This document shows positions 1 to 5,520 of a stretch of DNA of 6,713 nucleotides, piece by piece (within the stretch, counting starts at the first letter, position 1; each line of letters begins with the position of its first letter). The stretch is from Acholeplasmatales bacterium (lineage in GTDB: Bacteria > Bacillota_I > Bacilli_A > Acholeplasmatales > Anaeroplasmataceae): the NCBI GenBank assembly GCA_024681175.1, contig JAILBI010000020.1:1-6713 (forward strand), read 5' to 3'. Under the pieces are notes generated by a model. That model was not told the DNA's origin. It saw only the letters and a program-made list of their open reading frames with translations, and did not search any database. A program made the position numbers and the translations under genes.

Positions 1-99
1 TATATATTTAATTACAATAATTGGAGATTACAAAAGAAATTGGGCACAACACCTAATCAATATAGGTATTATGCCCAAATTCCATCAAATCTTATTTAA
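1..99 (+). CDS. IS3-family transposase (OrfB), C-terminal fragment
   Basis: Only the last 32 codons lie in the window, in frame 1, ending at TAA 97-99. The residues include YNNWRLQKKLG followed by TTPNQYR. This matches the conserved C-terminal signature of IS3-family OrfB transposases (rve integrase core), usually written YYN..R.Q.KL...SP..YR. These enzymes carry a DDE catalytic core and move the element by copy-out-paste-in transposition. The catalytic residues lie upstream of the window, so activity cannot be judged. The family assignment rests on this motif plus the adjacent IS150-like terminal repeat. The reading frame contains an imperfect hairpin (40-78) that I treat as incidental. Confidence 0.72.
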   Translation, partial: YIFNYNNWRLQKKLGTTPNQYRYYAQIPSNLI

Positions 100-116
100 T
101 TATTTTTTAAATCCAC

Positions 117-141
117 TGTCTACTTGACAAGACTCAGTTCA
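117..141. repeat. Candidate right terminal inverted repeat of the IS3-family element
   Basis: The 25-bp stretch starts TGTCTACTTGACA and ends GACTCAGTTCA. Its reverse complement starts TGAACTGAGTC and ends AGTAGACA, resembling IS150-group inverted repeats. It begins 18 bp after the transposase stop codon, the usual layout. The partner repeat is outside the window. Confidence 0.6.
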
Positions 142-191
142 GTTTAGGCAAGGAGATTTTCATTTTATCAAAATTTTCTTTATAAAAGAGA

Positions 192-220
192 GAAAGGATG
201 CTTCACGCATCCTTTCATTT
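192..220 (+). terminator. Rho-independent terminator
   Basis: A perfect 10-bp inverted repeat, GAAAGGATGC (192-201) and GCATCCTTTC (207-216), encloses a 5-base loop (TTCAC) and is followed by ATTTTG. It would end transcription coming from the insertion sequence or from a gene interrupted by it. An A-rich stretch upstream (183-187) gives a weak T-tract on the other strand, so it may act in both directions. Confidence 0.75.
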
Positions 221-276
221 TGGGAGAGATTATTTAGAAAATTTATATTTCTTATGTCATCTATATATTATCATTT

Positions 277-292
277 ATGAAAGCGCTTGTCA
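277..292. promoter_or_regulatory. Candidate catabolite-response element (CcpA/LacI-family operator)
   Basis: ATGAAAGCGCTTGTCA contains the perfect palindrome AAGCGCTT and matches the first twelve positions of the Firmicutes cre consensus WTGAAARCGYTTW; the thirteenth base is G instead of W. It lies about 34 bp upstream of the -10 hexamer at 326-331, so it sits just upstream of the expected -35 position. This suggests carbon-source control of the operon starting at 349. No CcpA gene is in the window, and another LacI-family regulator could be the ligand. Confidence 0.5.
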
Positions 293-322
293 AGAAAAAT
301 AATATATATTTAAACATAATTA

Positions 323-331
323 TGATATAAT
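323..331 (+). promoter_or_regulatory. Extended -10 promoter for the 349-1755 operon
   Basis: TGATATAAT provides a TGn extension and a perfect TATAAT (326-331). No good -35 is seen 17 bp upstream (303-308 reads TATATA), which fits an extended -10 promoter. Transcription would begin about 338, leaving a leader of roughly ten bases before ATG 349 with GGTGAT (338-343) as a possible ribosome binding site. Confidence 0.5.
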
Positions 332-348
332 TTCTTTGGTGATGAAAA

Positions 349-759
349 ATGGATAGACAAGCATATTTACAGGACATGAGAATAGATGGCAAATTAAAAG
401 GTATGAAGCCATGCTTTGTATTTTTAAAATTTAATAGAGGAAAGATCTATAATGGTGGTCTTTCTGATTATATTATGTCTTTAAAGGATGATGTGTTACA
501 TTTTCAAAAAATAACACATTGGTTTAAAGTGTTAAAACCAAAAGAAGATTTTGATCTAAATACAAAAAGATTTGTTGAATATAGAATTATTACAAGAGCT
601 ACATGTAATGCTTTGGCATTATATGATACTGAAGGATTCTTTATTGAAATTTGGTATGATAAAGGATTTAGAAGTACTTATCAAACAGAGGTCAATATAG
701 ATAGAATTATAAAAGAATTAACTTCTAAAGGATTAAAGCTTGCTAAAGATGAACAATAA
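349..759 (+). CDS. Unrecognised cytoplasmic protein, 136 aa
   Basis: I do not recognise this protein. It has no signal peptide or membrane segment. The sequence alternates short hydrophobic strands and turns through about residue 110 (for example CFVFLKFNRGKIYNGGL near 22-38 and YRIITRATCNALALYD near 78-93), suggesting a mainly beta fold. It ends in a charged helix (IDRIIKELTSKGLKLAKDEQ, 117-136). The ATG at 349 is preceded by GGTGAT at 5-base spacing and by an extended -10 promoter; an ATG at 342 is out of frame. The gene overlaps the small gene 749-913 by 11 bases, and that gene overlaps cvfB, so all three are probably one transcript, possibly under the cre-like operator at 277-292. No function can be assigned; co-transcription with an RNA-binding protein is the only clue. 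Confidence 0.8.
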   Translation: MDRQAYLQDMRIDGKLKGMKPCFVFLKFNRGKIYNGGLSDYIMSLKDDVLHFQKITHWFKVLKPKEDFDLNTKRFVEYRIITRATCNALALYDTEGFFIEIWYDKGFRSTYQTEVNIDRIIKELTSKGLKLAKDEQ

Positions 760-913
760 TGATAATAAAAAGAAAAATAACAATATTATTAAAGAAAGAG
801 ATTTATTGAAAAAATATGAACAGCCTAGGGCTAAGAAAAATACCTTTAATAATAAAAAAGATATGTATATAGAACAAACAGATAGAAATTATAAAGATGG
901 TGATAGAAATTGA
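749..913 (+). CDS. Small Asn/Lys-rich protein, 54 aa, coupled to both neighbours
   Basis: ATG 749 opens a 54-codon frame ending at TGA 911-913. Its start overlaps the end of the upstream gene by 11 bases, and its stop overlaps the TTG start of cvfB in a TTGA arrangement, both typical of translational coupling. The product is highly charged and low in complexity at its N-terminus (MNNNDNKKKNNN), followed by a possible short helix (IIKERDLLKKYEQPRAKK, 13-30) and a polar tail with no membrane segment. I see no good Shine-Dalgarno at normal spacing, so it would rely on ribosomes finishing the upstream gene. It may be a real small, probably disordered protein, perhaps acting on nucleic acid given its basic character (inference). 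Alternatively it is only a spacer that carries the cvfB ribosome binding site. The intact frame filling the gap exactly favours a gene. Confidence 0.55.
   Translation: MNNNDNKKKNNNIIKERDLLKKYEQPRAKKNTFNNKKDMYIEQTDRNYKDGDRN
899..904 (+). promoter_or_regulatory. Ribosome binding site deciding the cvfB TTG start
   Basis: GGTGAT matches the 3' part of the anti-Shine-Dalgarno complement (GGAGGTGAT), with 5 bases before TTG 910. It lies inside the coding sequence of the 54-aa small gene, so initiation here may depend on translation of that gene. Confidence 0.5.
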
Positions 914-1755
914 TTAAATTAGGTTATTATAATAATCTTGAAATAATAAGATTATCAGATTTAGGCTATATGCTTAAGGATAAGGATAGTGAAGAAGAGG
1001 TATTACTTCATTTTAATCAAGCAAAAGAAAAACATGAGGTTGGAGACAACATTAAGGTTTTTATTTATGCTGATAAAAAGAAGCGTCCTACCGCAACAGA
1101 AGCTGATGTATTAGTTACACTTGAAAATCCTGGCTTTGCAGAAATTAAGGATGTTGATGTTAATTTAGGTGTTTATGCATCTATTAATACACCTAAGGAT
1201 ATATTAATATCTAAGGATTCCTTACCTTATGATAAATCTTTATGGCCTAATATAGGTGATAAGGTATTAATGAGATTAAAATTAAAAACTGATGCATTAG
1301 TAGGTAAGATCTTAGGTGAATATGATATTATAGATTTAAATCCTAAATTTCATTATGCTGAAAGAGAAAAAACCAAAGGCTATGTTACAAGATGCATGGA
1401 AAAGGGTGTAGGTATTGCAACTATTGATTTAAAATATATTTTTGTTCCTGATTTTGAATTAAGAGGTAAATATCATTTAGGACAGGAAGTAGAAGTAACT
1501 ATTACTAAAGAAAATAGTTCATCTTATTATGGAATGCTTGTTCCTCAAAAAGAAGAATTAATAGATGAAGATAAGAAATTATTATTAACATATTTAAAGA
1601 ATAATAAAAATAGAATGCATTTAACTGCAAAATCTTCATCTGAAGATGTTTATAATTTATTAAAAATGTCAAGAAAAGCCTTTAAAAGAGCCCTTGGAGG
1701 CCTATATAAGGATGGCTTAATTGACTTTGAAGATGACTTTACCATCTTAAAATAA
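910..1755 (+). CDS. cvfB: CvfB family S1-domain/winged-helix RNA-binding protein
   Basis: This 281-aa protein has the length and layout of the CvfB (YitL) family: S1-like OB folds in the first two-thirds and a C-terminal winged helix. An N-terminal S1-like region (about 1-60) contains VGDNIKVFIYADKKKRPTAT, the family VGD.I.VF.Y.D...R..AT motif. A second (about 65-130) contains LGVYASINTPKDILIS, matching the usual GAFLDWG..KDLLVP stretch. A third lies near 145-215. The C-terminal domain (220-281) holds LTAKSSSEDVYNLLKMSRKAF and GGLYKDGLI, the best-conserved family signature. CvfB binds RNA, and in Staphylococcus aureus it affects virulence gene expression. The TTG start is chosen because the first S1 strands begin right after it, GGTGAT (899-904) lies 5 bases upstream, and it overlaps the preceding stop; the next in-frame ATG (about 970) would remove part of the domain. 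Confidence 0.88.
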   Translation: MIKLGYYNNLEIIRLSDLGYMLKDKDSEEEVLLHFNQAKEKHEVGDNIKVFIYADKKKRPTATEADVLVTLENPGFAEIKDVDVNLGVYASINTPKDILISKDSLPYDKSLWPNIGDKVLMRLKLKTDALVGKILGEYDIIDLNPKFHYAEREKTKGYVTRCMEKGVGIATIDLKYIFVPDFELRGKYHLGQEVEVTITKENSSSYYGMLVPQKEELIDEDKKLLLTYLKNNKNRMHLTAKSSSEDVYNLLKMSRKAFKRALGGLYKDGLIDFEDDFTILK

Positions 1756-1777
1756 TAAATAATTCCAAAAAATAATA

Positions 1778-1806
1778 TTGAATTTCATAAAATAATCATT
1801 TATAAT
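1778..1806 (+). promoter_or_regulatory. Sigma-A-type promoter for the 1832-3643 operon
   Basis: TTGAAT (1778-1783) and TATAAT (1801-1806) are separated by exactly 17 bases, in the gap after cvfB. No terminator hairpin is visible between cvfB and this promoter, so read-through from the upstream operon is possible. Confidence 0.75.
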
Positions 1807-1831
1807 AAGAGTAATCAAGGAGGTTAAATCT

Positions 1832-2215
1832 ATGATTACTTTTTTTGAAGAAAAAAATAAATCAGGTTATGCATCTATATATGAAACTAATATAACGTTA
1901 TCTAGTAATATGCTTAATTATTTAAAAGAATGCTATAGAATAAGATGTGGTATTGATTCAGATGAAAATAAAATATATTTATTTCCATTAAATAAAGATC
2001 AATCCTTATCTAATGAATATAATATAGATTCTTTATTAAAGCCTAGCTTTTCTAAGACATATGCTAAGATATCATCTAGTACTTTAATTAGATTTATTAA
2101 GGAACAATTAAAATTTGAAATTAGTCCTAATAAATATATAAAATTTAAATGTGTATATGATGATAATAAAAAGGTTATTATCATTGATACAAAGGAGGGG
2201 GAAAATGTTAGATAA
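1832..2215 (+). CDS. Unrecognised 127-aa protein, possible AbrB/MraZ-like double repeat
   Basis: I do not firmly recognise this protein. It has no signal peptide or membrane segment. Two stretches look like variants of one pattern, a short strand, a helix, a charged turn and a strand: residues about 22-55 (ITLSSNMLNYLKECYRIRCG then ENKIYLFPLN) and about 79-120 (ISSSTLIRFIKEQLKF then a second half ending KKVIIIDT). That pattern recalls the swapped-hairpin AbrB/SpoVT fold found twice in MraZ, so a DNA-binding role is conceivable but weak inference. The start is well supported: AAGGAGGT (1817-1824) lies 7 bases before ATG 1832, downstream of a consensus promoter. The end overlaps the NfeD gene by 11 bases, so it is co-transcribed and probably coupled with the membrane pair downstream. 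If it is a DNA-binding protein it could be the operon's own regulator. Confidence 0.8.
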   Translation: MITFFEEKNKSGYASIYETNITLSSNMLNYLKECYRIRCGIDSDENKIYLFPLNKDQSLSNEYNIDSLLKPSFSKTYAKISSSTLIRFIKEQLKFEISPNKYIKFKCVYDDNKKVIIIDTKEGENVR

Positions 2216-2651
2216 TTATATGCTATATGTTTGGCTTGGTGTGTTTGTTGTAGCTTTAATTGTTGAAGGTGTAACTACTGAGCTTGTATCTGTATGGTTT
2301 GCAGTAGGTGCGCTTGTTGCATTACCATTTGGATTTTTCAAAGAATTTTGGATAAGTATTATTGTATTTGTTGTTGTATCAACGGTAGCCTTAATATTTA
2401 CAAGACCAATAGTTAAAAGAATTACTCAAAGAAAAGAAAGAAAAACAAATGTTGATGATGTTATTGGTAAGAAATTAAAAACTATCACAGACATTACTAA
2501 ATTTGATGCTGGTGAGGTTAAATTAAATGGCATCGTTTATACAGCAATTCTAAGAGAAGATGAAGATAAAACAATCTCTAAGGATAAGATTGTAGAAGTT
2601 GTATCTATTAAAGGCAATAGATTAGTAGTTAAAGAAATTGAAGGAGAATAA
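2205..2651 (+). CDS. Short NfeD-family membrane protein, 148 aa
   Basis: NfeD proteins are partners of SPFH (stomatin/paraslipin/flotillin) proteins in membrane microdomains. This one is the short form without the ClpP-like protease domain. Hydrophobic segments cover about residues 7-22, 26-44 and 47-65 (for example YVWLGVFVVALIVEG and WISIIVFVVVSTVALIF). Basic residues RPIVKRITQRKERK (66-79) follow, then a C-terminal OB-fold domain (about 84-146) with VIGKKLKTITDI, GEVKLNGIVYTAI and VEVVSIKGNRLVVKEIEG, matching the family pattern. ATG 2205 is chosen over an upstream in-frame ATG at 2151 because AAAGGAGGGG (2191-2200) sits just before it and the 18 extra residues would be soluble, unlike the family. 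It overlaps the upstream gene by 11 bases and lies 5 bases before the SPFH gene, its expected partner. Confidence 0.88.
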   Translation: MLDNYMLYVWLGVFVVALIVEGVTTELVSVWFAVGALVALPFGFFKEFWISIIVFVVVSTVALIFTRPIVKRITQRKERKTNVDDVIGKKLKTITDITKFDAGEVKLNGIVYTAILREDEDKTISKDKIVEVVSIKGNRLVVKEIEGE

Positions 2652-2656
2652 AAAAT

Positions 2657-3643
2657 ATGAATATTTTAAATATTAGTGGTGGAACTGTTGCATTAATTGT
2701 AATTTTATCATTTGTTGCAGTATTAATTCTTTTATATTTAATTTCAAGAATAAGAGTAGTAGGACAAGCAAAGAAATTTGTTGTTGAACGTTTAGGTGGT
2801 TATCATGAATCTTGGGGTGTAGGTCTCCATTTCTTATGTCCTTTCGTTGATAAGGTAGCATTCATTATTTCAATGAAGGAACAAATTAAGGATTTTGATC
2901 CACAACCAGTTATTACAAAAGATAATGTAACAATGCAAATTGATACAATTGTATTTTATCAAGTAACAGATCCTAAGCTTTATGCTTATGGTGTTGAAAA
3001 TCCAATTGCTGCAATTGAATCATTAACAGCAACAACATTAAGAAACATCATTGGTGAGCTTGATCTTGATGAAACATTAACATCAAGAGATATTATTAAT
3101 ACTAAAATGAGATCAATTCTTGATGAAGCTACAGATCCATGGGGAATTAAGGTTAACCGTGTTGAGGTTAAAAATATCTTACCTCCAAAGGATATTAGAG
3201 AAGCAATGGAAAAGCAAATGAGAGCTGAAAGAGAAAAACGTGAAAAGATCTTAATTGCTGAAGGTGAAAAGACATCAAGAATCACTATTGCAGAAGGTAA
3301 TAAGGAAGCTGAAATTTTAAAAGCAGATGCTGAAAAGCAAGCTAAGATTAAGCATGCAGAAGCTGAAGCAGAATCAATTTTAAAAATTAAAAAGGCTCAA
3401 GCTGATGGTGAAATTATGTTAAGAGAAGCTGAAGCTAAAGGTATTAAAATGATTAATGAAGCATTACCTTCAAAGGAAGCTATTACATTAAGAAGCTTTG
3501 AAACTTATGAAAAAGTAGCAGATGGTAAAGCAACAAAGATTATAGTACCATCTAATTTACAAGATTTATCATCATATTTAGTAGCTGGAAAAGAATTAAC
3601 AAAAGATGATGATAAAGCTAAAGTTGTAAAAAAAGATAATTAA
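2657..3643 (+). CDS. qmcA: SPFH/Band 7 membrane protein, QmcA-type paraslipin
   Basis: This 328-aa protein belongs to the stomatin/prohibitin/flotillin/HflK-C superfamily, which oligomerises on the membrane and organises microdomains and associated proteases. One N-terminal membrane segment (about 10-30) is followed by the SPFH domain (about 34-190) with FVVERLGGYHESWGVGLHFL, KDNVTMQIDTIVFYQVTDP and LDETLTSRDIIN, all close to QmcA/YbbK. DEATDPWGIKVNRVEVKNI and PPKDI close the domain. A long charged coiled coil (about 185-265), rich in AEGEK and EAE repeats, is followed by a C-terminal oligomerisation region ending SSYLVAGKEL and a Lys/Asp-rich tail. The NfeD gene immediately upstream mirrors the E. 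coli ybbJ-qmcA pair. GGAG about 10 bases before ATG 2657 serves as ribosome binding site, and the strong terminator at 3645-3683 overlaps the end. The start, length and domain order are normal for the family. Confidence 0.92.
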   Translation: MNILNISGGTVALIVILSFVAVLILLYLISRIRVVGQAKKFVVERLGGYHESWGVGLHFLCPFVDKVAFIISMKEQIKDFDPQPVITKDNVTMQIDTIVFYQVTDPKLYAYGVENPIAAIESLTATTLRNIIGELDLDETLTSRDIINTKMRSILDEATDPWGIKVNRVEVKNILPPKDIREAMEKQMRAEREKREKILIAEGEKTSRITIAEGNKEAEILKADAEKQAKIKHAEAEAESILKIKKAQADGEIMLREAEAKGIKMINEALPSKEAITLRSFETYEKVADGKATKIIVPSNLQDLSSYLVAGKELTKDDDKAKVVKKDN

Positions 3644-3644
3644 T

Positions 3645-3683
3645 AAATGATATGGTAGAGCAATCTGCCATATTTCATTTTTT
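3645..3683 (+). terminator. Terminator after qmcA, copy 1
   Basis: AAATGATATGGTAG (3645-3658) pairs with CTGCCATATTTCATTT (3665-3680), leaving a 6-base loop, a two-T bulge and one G-U pair, and is followed by a run of T (to 3683). It begins right behind the qmcA stop codon and ends the NfeD-SPFH operon. The same sequence recurs at 4552-4590. Confidence 0.8.
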
Positions 3684-3691
3684 GACACATC

Positions 3692-3720
3692 TTTACATTT
3701 TTTGTTCTTTGAATTATAAT
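3692..3720 (+). promoter_or_regulatory. Sigma-A-type promoter of X1, copy 1
   Basis: TTTACA (3692-3697) and a perfect TATAAT (3715-3720) are exactly 17 bases apart. The -35 region starts only 8 bases after the terminator T-run, so terminator and promoter form one compact module that was duplicated intact. Transcription should begin near 3727, inside a 14-bp tandem repeat. Confidence 0.82.
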
Positions 3721-3722
3721 TA

Positions 3723-3750
3723 TTTTGGTTTTTATATTTTGGTTTTTATA
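3723..3750. repeat. 14-bp perfect tandem repeat in the X1 leader
   Basis: TTTTGGTTTTTATA occurs twice in direct succession (3723-3736 and 3737-3750). Unit 2 has it only once (4630-4643), so the extra copy arose in unit 1 after the duplication or was lost from unit 2. It lengthens the 5' leader without touching the promoter or ribosome binding site. Confidence 0.9.
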
Positions 3751-3753
3751 AAA

Positions 3754-3760
3754 GAGGAGG
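3754..3760 (+). promoter_or_regulatory. Strong ribosome binding site of X1
   Basis: GAGGAGG lies 9 bases before an ACG codon (3770) and 6 bases before ATT (3767), where the aligned paralogue X2 has ATG. It therefore marks the original X1 start, although no ATG, GTG or TTG is present there now. Confidence 0.75.
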
Positions 3761-3769
3761 AGAATAATT

Positions 3770-4525
3770 ACGAAAAAAAGAATTATTATTTCTTTATCAA
3801 TTTTGGCTGTCGCGATAATTACTGCTGTAATTTTAATTATTGTCTTAACACCTAAAAAGAATGAAGAAATTGAGATAAAAATAGAGGGTTATGGATATAG
3901 GCGTTGTGAACCTGTAGTGCTAGATTTAGGCAAGCATAAGGTAAAAGATTTTGAAAAGGACAAAACAAATAACGAACAATATCATATAAAATTTTATATA
4001 GATTCAGGTGAAGATTTTTTTAATGATTATATAAAAACAAATAAAGGATATATTCCTGAATTGGATTTTGAAGTCGGAGAATGGAACCATAATGGTTTCC
4101 TAGTTATAGATAATAATGTCTTTGAATATAAAGTGGATGATGATTTAATTTGTATTTATTCAAGTTATGGTTCATTTATTGATTATGATAATGTTTTTGA
4201 ATTTGAAAGTGACAGATTTTATATATTAGGTGACTTTTCTTCAAATATAACATTTGATAAATTGGATATTGAATTTGATCCTGAGCACCCATATAAAACC
4301 ATTTCTAGACAAAGTTACACAAAAGTTAGTTATAATGATTTTATTAAAATATATAATTATATAGATTCTGATATCTGTAAGGTAGAAGATAATGTTGTTT
4401 ATCTTAAGGCTTTTTATGACAATTATGATGGAGAAATGAAATTGACTGATGATTATTTTGTTAAAATTTCTGAAGTTAATGGTAGACCTACATTATCAAG
4501 ATCTAATATGTTAAATGAATTATGA
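3770..4525 (+). CDS. X1: membrane-anchored extracytoplasmic protein, paralogue of X2, start codon changed to ACG
   Basis: I do not recognise this family. Aligned with X2, the protein starts at ACG 3770 where X2 has ATG, directly behind a strong GAGGAGG; ATT 3767 is also in frame. The next orthodox in-frame start is TTG 3803, which lacks a ribosome binding site and would remove the KKR that precedes the membrane segment. The layout is a basic N-terminus, one membrane segment (about 5-26, ending ILIIVLTPKK) and about 220 acidic, Tyr/Asp-rich residues probably outside the cell. There is no lipobox. Two cysteines are shared with X2 (in CEPVV and in DICKVED) and could form a disulfide. The C-terminal 70 residues are nearly identical to X2, while the middle is diverged. 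X1 now has its own promoter and terminator. It may be expressed weakly from ACG or ATT, or be an early pseudogene; the intact frame suggests it has been kept. Confidence 0.65.
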   Translation, partial: TKKRIIISLSILAVAIITAVILIIVLTPKKNEEIEIKIEGYGYRRCEPVVLDLGKHKVKDFEKDKTNNEQYHIKFYIDSGEDFFNDYIKTNKGYIPELDFEVGEWNHNGFLVIDNNVFEYKVDDDLICIYSSYGSFIDYDNVFEFESDRFYILGDFSSNITFDKLDIEFDPEHPYKTISRQSYTKVSYNDFIKIYNYIDSDICKVEDNVVYLKAFYDNYDGEMKLTDDYFVKISEVNGRPTLSRSNMLNEL

Positions 4526-4557
4526 TGAATAAGATTACAAAAAGATATAATAAATGA
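4522..4557 (+). pseudogene. Truncated start of the ABC ATPase gene (11 codons)
   Basis: ATGATG at 4522 overlaps the X1 stop in the same ATGA arrangement seen at 6277 and encodes MMNKITKRYNK, identical to the first 11 residues of the ABC ATPase downstream, before a TGA at 4555-4557. That stop lies in the duplicated terminator stem (AAATGA). The fragment is the scar of the tandem duplication, which fused the ABC start to the qmcA-downstream spacer at TAATAAA. It is presumably nonfunctional. Confidence 0.88.
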
Positions 4558-4590
4558 TATGGTAGAGCAATCTGCCATATTTCATTTTTT
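4552..4590 (+). terminator. Terminator copy 2, now terminating X1
   Basis: The sequence is identical to the terminator at 3645-3683, with the same stem, 6-base loop, two-T bulge and T-run. In this position it follows X1 and the truncated ABC fragment, so it should prevent X1 transcripts from entering the peptidase operon. Confidence 0.8.
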
Positions 4591-4598
4591 GACACATC

Positions 4599-4627
4599 TT
4601 TACATTTTTTGTTCTTTGAATTATAAT
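4599..4627 (+). promoter_or_regulatory. Promoter of the Y-X2-ABC operon, copy 2
   Basis: TTTACA (4599-4604), a 17-base spacer and TATAAT (4622-4627) are identical to the promoter at 3692-3720. It should start transcription near 4634, about 40 bases before the Y start codon. Confidence 0.82.
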
Positions 4628-4674
4628 TATTTTGGTTTTTATAAAATAATAGTGTGTAAAGGAGAAGATAAAAA

Positions 4675-5520
4675 ATGATTAAAAACCTAATAATGGGCGC
4701 ACTTGCTTTTGCGTCAACAATGACAATTGGCGTCTCAACTGCCAAAAAGTTGGGGGGATACAACTTTAATAGCCTAATGGCTGCATCTAGTGATGATGTG
4801 ATATATTATGATTCTACAGATGACTCTTATGTTCGTCAATATTTTGAGGGTGAATATGGAAAGGAAAATATTTACGAGTTGAGATTGGTTTCTGATGATT
4901 CATATTATGTTCAAAATTTCGAACAGGGATACTTGAATAATATGTACAATAATGAGTATGGATTAGATTCTCATTCTTCAAAAAAACCTATTGATGGTAC
5001 ATGTACTTTAGTCGCATGCTTAGGTGTTGTAAATTATTATAGTAATACCTTAGGAGAATTTGAATCTGATTCAAACACAAATGAACTTTATATGAAGGTC
5101 GTTAACGCATGCTTAAATGCTGGATGTACATCAAGACAAAATGGTACAAAGGCTGGTGAGGTTGCTGAATGTGTTGATGCTAGTTTTAAGAGATTCAAAT
5201 CAAGTCGAAGAGGAGATACAAATTGGTACTACCTATTAGATAATATTCATGATGCGGTTAGATGGAAAAGTGCTCTTATATTTGACTTGAAAAATCATTC
5301 TACTGTAGTTAGAGGTACAGTTAAATATGAATTAACTTATAATAAAAAATATACAGATGGAATGTGGTGGTGGAAAGAGACAAAACATAAAAAAGTTACT
5401 GAAACCTTTGAATTTGTACATATTAACGAAGGTTGGGGCTATGAAAATGGCTCATTGATTCCTACAAGCAAAATATACAATATACATTCTGATCAGCAGG
5501 TAACTTGGGCAAAAAAATAG
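4675..5520 (+). CDS. Y: secreted papain-like/C39-like cysteine peptidase candidate, 281 aa
   Basis: The N-terminus is a signal peptide: MIKN, a hydrophobic stretch (about 5-20) and a possible cleavage site after STA (21-23). After a Tyr/Asp-rich stretch comes DGTCTLVACLGVVNYY (107-122), resembling the nucleophile helix of papain-fold peptidases (GTC...A...NYY) with C110 as candidate nucleophile. NHSTVVRG (207-214) offers H208, and FVHINEGWGYENGSLIP (247-263) offers N251 in the family-like N-x-GWG turn, completing a possible Cys-His-Asn triad as in C39-like, C10-like and related bacterial peptidases. Three consecutive Trp (231-233) and several extra Cys (115, 146, 151, 166) are notable. The precise family and substrate are unknown, and a non-catalytic role is possible. 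AAAGGAG (4658-4664) lies 10 bases before ATG. X2 starts 10 bases after its stop, so the two are probably coupled. Unit 1 of the duplication lacks this gene. Confidence 0.75.
   Translation: MIKNLIMGALAFASTMTIGVSTAKKLGGYNFNSLMAASSDDVIYYDSTDDSYVRQYFEGEYGKENIYELRLVSDDSYYVQNFEQGYLNNMYNNEYGLDSHSSKKPIDGTCTLVACLGVVNYYSNTLGEFESDSNTNELYMKVVNACLNAGCTSRQNGTKAGEVAECVDASFKRFKSSRRGDTNWYYLLDNIHDAVRWKSALIFDLKNHSTVVRGTVKYELTYNKKYTDGMWWWKETKHKKVTETFEFVHINEGWGYENGSLIPTSKIYNIHSDQQVTWAKK

Larger units (their letters stand above)
1..141 (+). mobile_element. Right end of an IS3-family (IS150-like) insertion sequence
   Basis: This is the 3' portion of an insertion sequence that begins outside the window. It holds the end of a transposase reading frame (1-99), a short noncoding tail and a candidate right terminal inverted repeat (117-141). 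Read inward from its outer end, the repeat begins TGAACTG and finishes near GTAGACA, the general pattern of IS150-group ends (TGAACTG...GGACA), and it terminates in CA as IS3-family ends do. The left end is not in the window, so the repeat pair, target duplication and intactness cannot be verified. The boundary at 141 is inferred from the TG...CA rule. Confidence 0.7.
3641..4547 (+). repeat. Tandem duplication, unit 1 (terminator, promoter, X1, truncated ABC start)
   Basis: This 907-bp unit starts at TAATAAA (3641-3647), which includes the qmcA stop codon, and ends where the next TAATAAA (4548-4554) begins. The first 96 bases are identical to 4548-4643, and the last 35 or so match those before 6303. 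Unlike unit 2 it lacks the peptidase gene. The X coding regions between are similar throughout but strongly diverged in the middle. Confidence 0.88.

Noticed and set aside
40..78. Two-part hairpin (TTGGGCA/TGCCCAA with ACCTA/TAGGT inside)
   Set aside because: It lies within the transposase C-terminal coding sequence and is not followed by a T-run, so it was not called a terminator or riboswitch.
287..331. TTGTCA (287-292) as -35 element for TATAAT 326-331
   Set aside because: The spacing is 33 bases; the hexamer belongs to the cre-like palindrome, and the -10 is extended.
2151..2204. Upstream in-frame ATG (2151) as start of the NfeD gene
   Set aside because: The extra 18 residues are unlike the family, and the strong AAAGGAGGGG lies directly before ATG 2205.
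2986..3285. 99-aa minus-strand frame inside qmcA
   Set aside because: It is the antisense of a well-conserved coiled-coil/SPFH coding region, has no family-like features and no ribosome binding site was seen.
3682..3720. Perfect TTGACA (3682-3687) as -35 element for TATAAT 3715-3720
   Set aside because: The spacing is 27 bases; TTTACA at 3692 gives exactly 17 and was chosen.
3652..3855. 67-aa plus-strand frame beginning in the duplicated spacer
   Set aside because: It starts inside the terminator stem, upstream of the promoter, and overlaps X1 in another frame; its sequence is just the translated spacer.
4503..4763. 86-aa minus-strand frame across the X1-Y gap
   Set aside because: It runs antisense through the terminator, promoter and signal-peptide region; its hydrophobic look comes from the AT-rich spacer.
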